This document shows positions 62,734 to 64,000 of a stretch of 64,000 nucleotides of DNA, piece by piece. The translations under genes were made by a program, and so were the position numbers. The stretch covers positions 3,348,001 to 3,412,000 of the forward strand of contig JAECYW010000003.1 in the NCBI GenBank assembly GCA_023014335.1. The letters run 5' to 3'. The notes under the pieces were generated by a model. The model ran no database searches. It had not been told where the DNA came from and saw only the letters and a program-made list of their open reading frames with translations. This DNA is from Galerina marginata (taxonomy: Eukaryota > Basidiomycota > Agaricomycetes > Agaricales > Galerinaceae). Position 1 is the first letter of the stretch. Each line of letters starts with the position of its first letter.

Positions 62734-64000
62734 ATGTCTGAGACGGTACGTATTGCAGAACACCCGCGACTTTCGTTGTGTTCACCACGACCTTACAGGG
62801 GCTATCACGGTTGGTAGGCCCCCGATTCCACCTGCCACAAGATATCCTCTGGTACACTTTTTTTTTCGTCGTGCAGCCGCCTATCAACCATAAAAGGAGC
62901 GCTGAGCACTCAGCTCTGAATAATCTGCGCCATCTGTCGCAAGTTTGCGCGTCTTGGCGAGAGCTGCTTCTTGCTTCTTCGTCGTTGTGGGGGATGGCCT
63001 TTGAATTAGACAAGCTTTCGCAAAAGACGTGCCACTGGAGAAATGAGGTGTTACGCAGGACCGGGAATTCACTGCTTGATATCCACTGTCATATCAGCGC
63101 CGAAGACAATGTTCTTGATCAAATTTTCAAGTCCCTCCTGGATGAACATTGGCCGAGAATACGGAAATTAGATGTAAAATTCAACGAATTCACCTTGACC
63201 GCCAAAGGCGAAAAATTTATGCAGGAAGCCATTAGCGCCTTTCGAAAGCCAGCAATTAATTTAAAATCTTTTGCGGTGAACCTGGGCAGATATTCACGCG
63301 ATATCTTCATAACCCCCAGCCTATTTGCAGACCAGGCGCCTGTATTGCAAGAATTCACGGGGTGCTCTTTCCGGATCGATCCACACAGACCTTGGTTTTC
63401 TAACCTCCGGATCCTCCGCATAGCATGTATCTGGACCGCTCATGAACTCCTTAACACAGTGGCTAGCATGCCACTTCTCGAAATTTTAGAATTCAATGAG
63501 GACGACGGCGGCAACGAAGCGGTGCTTGATCCGCCTGTGGTAGGAAGTGATCGACTGCCGCGCGCAGTACTACCCCATCTGAAGGAACTTGTTGTGCACC
63601 TGGGAACGGCGTTGGCGAAATACGTTGCTGTCTTGGAACGCCTCGTACCAGCACCAGGATTACGCTTCGCCTTAATATCCAGCCAACTTCCGTTCGCGGC
63701 AGATCTCATCCCTGTTCAACATGTGCTCCGTTCATACCTCCAACTTTCATTCAAAAATGAACTCCCACATGACCTCCAGATCATCATGGATAGGGATTAC
63801 ATCCTAGTTTACCTGTCAAAGGATTCCCGCAAGGTTACCTTCGAGTTCGAGTTCGACGATGATGTCCCAGATATGTCTTCTATACTCCTTGATCCTGTCA
63901 GCTTGATCTCGCTCGAGAATAGCACAAAGCTCTCCATCAATATCAATGGTGCTGCCTTAGCTGCAACCAATACGGCCTTATCACGAATCCTGTTGTCATC
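62734..64000 (+). CDS. F-box protein, cluster copy 7 (partial, runs off window)
   Basis: Exon 62734-62745 (MSET) and exon from 62799, open for 400 codons to the window edge. The F-box reads FHLPQDILWYTFFFVVQ, then NNLRHLSQVCASWRELLLASSSLWGMAFE, WRNEVLRRTGNSLLDIH and a leucine-rich solenoid with NLRILRIACIWTAHELL, LPHLKELVVHLG and LERLVPAPG. Opposite strand to the other six copies. Divergence from them is greater than among copies 3-6. The C-terminal end is outside the window. Confidence 0.82.

Overview
The window is nuclear DNA of a filamentous basidiomycete, almost certainly an Agaricomycete (mushroom-type fungus). Genes are packed on both strands and split by many 50-70 nt GT-AG introns. 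The proteins include basidiomycete-type single-pass membrane proteins with a beta-sandwich ectodomain, NACHT (NLR-like) P-loop proteins and a tandem cluster of F-box proteins. I saw no rRNA, tRNA, CRISPR array, intact transposase or reverse transcriptase. I cannot name the species.

Left part (1-14 kb) is an accessory, duplication-rich zone. A roughly 2 kb segment holding a membrane-protein gene and the 3' half of an eIF4E class II gene occurs twice in opposite orientation (arms 1-1937 and about 5767-7722). The complete eIF4E gene straddles the inner edge of the right arm, and the left arm carries only its truncated tail. A third membrane-protein gene, a degenerate fourth copy, repeated upstream blocks and a stray NACHT-gene fragment follow, then a NACHT gene at 11.5-14.0 kb.

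Middle part (14.4-46 kb) is mostly housekeeping: a nucleotidyltransferase-fold protein, a glutathione S-transferase whose catalytic cysteine lies in a 21-nt microexon, CFT1/CPSF160, a conserved disordered protein, a RecQ helicase, a GPN-loop GTPase (divergent from RecQ), a secreted SMP-30-like lactonase, a CaiB/BaiF CoA-transferase, a second NACHT gene with a DUF7708-like N-terminus, and SEC31 (COPII coat). SEC31 is recognisable from end to end but is broken by about eleven one-base indels, nearly all insertions.

Right part (46-64 kb) is a tandem F-box family: six copies on the minus strand and one on the plus strand running off the window, interrupted by one unrelated conserved disordered protein (59967-61688). 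All seven share a 12-nt first exon (MSE-, MSD- or MSET-like). The copies whose ends are visible finish with an EYICGSGNP-like motif. Copies 2, 4 and 6 are open, copies 1 and 5 carry frameshifts, and copy 3 has a single nonsense codon. Duplicated intergenic blocks show that the cluster grew by tandem duplication.

Exon coordinates were worked out by hand from splice consensus and paralog comparison, so individual boundaries may be off by a few bases.
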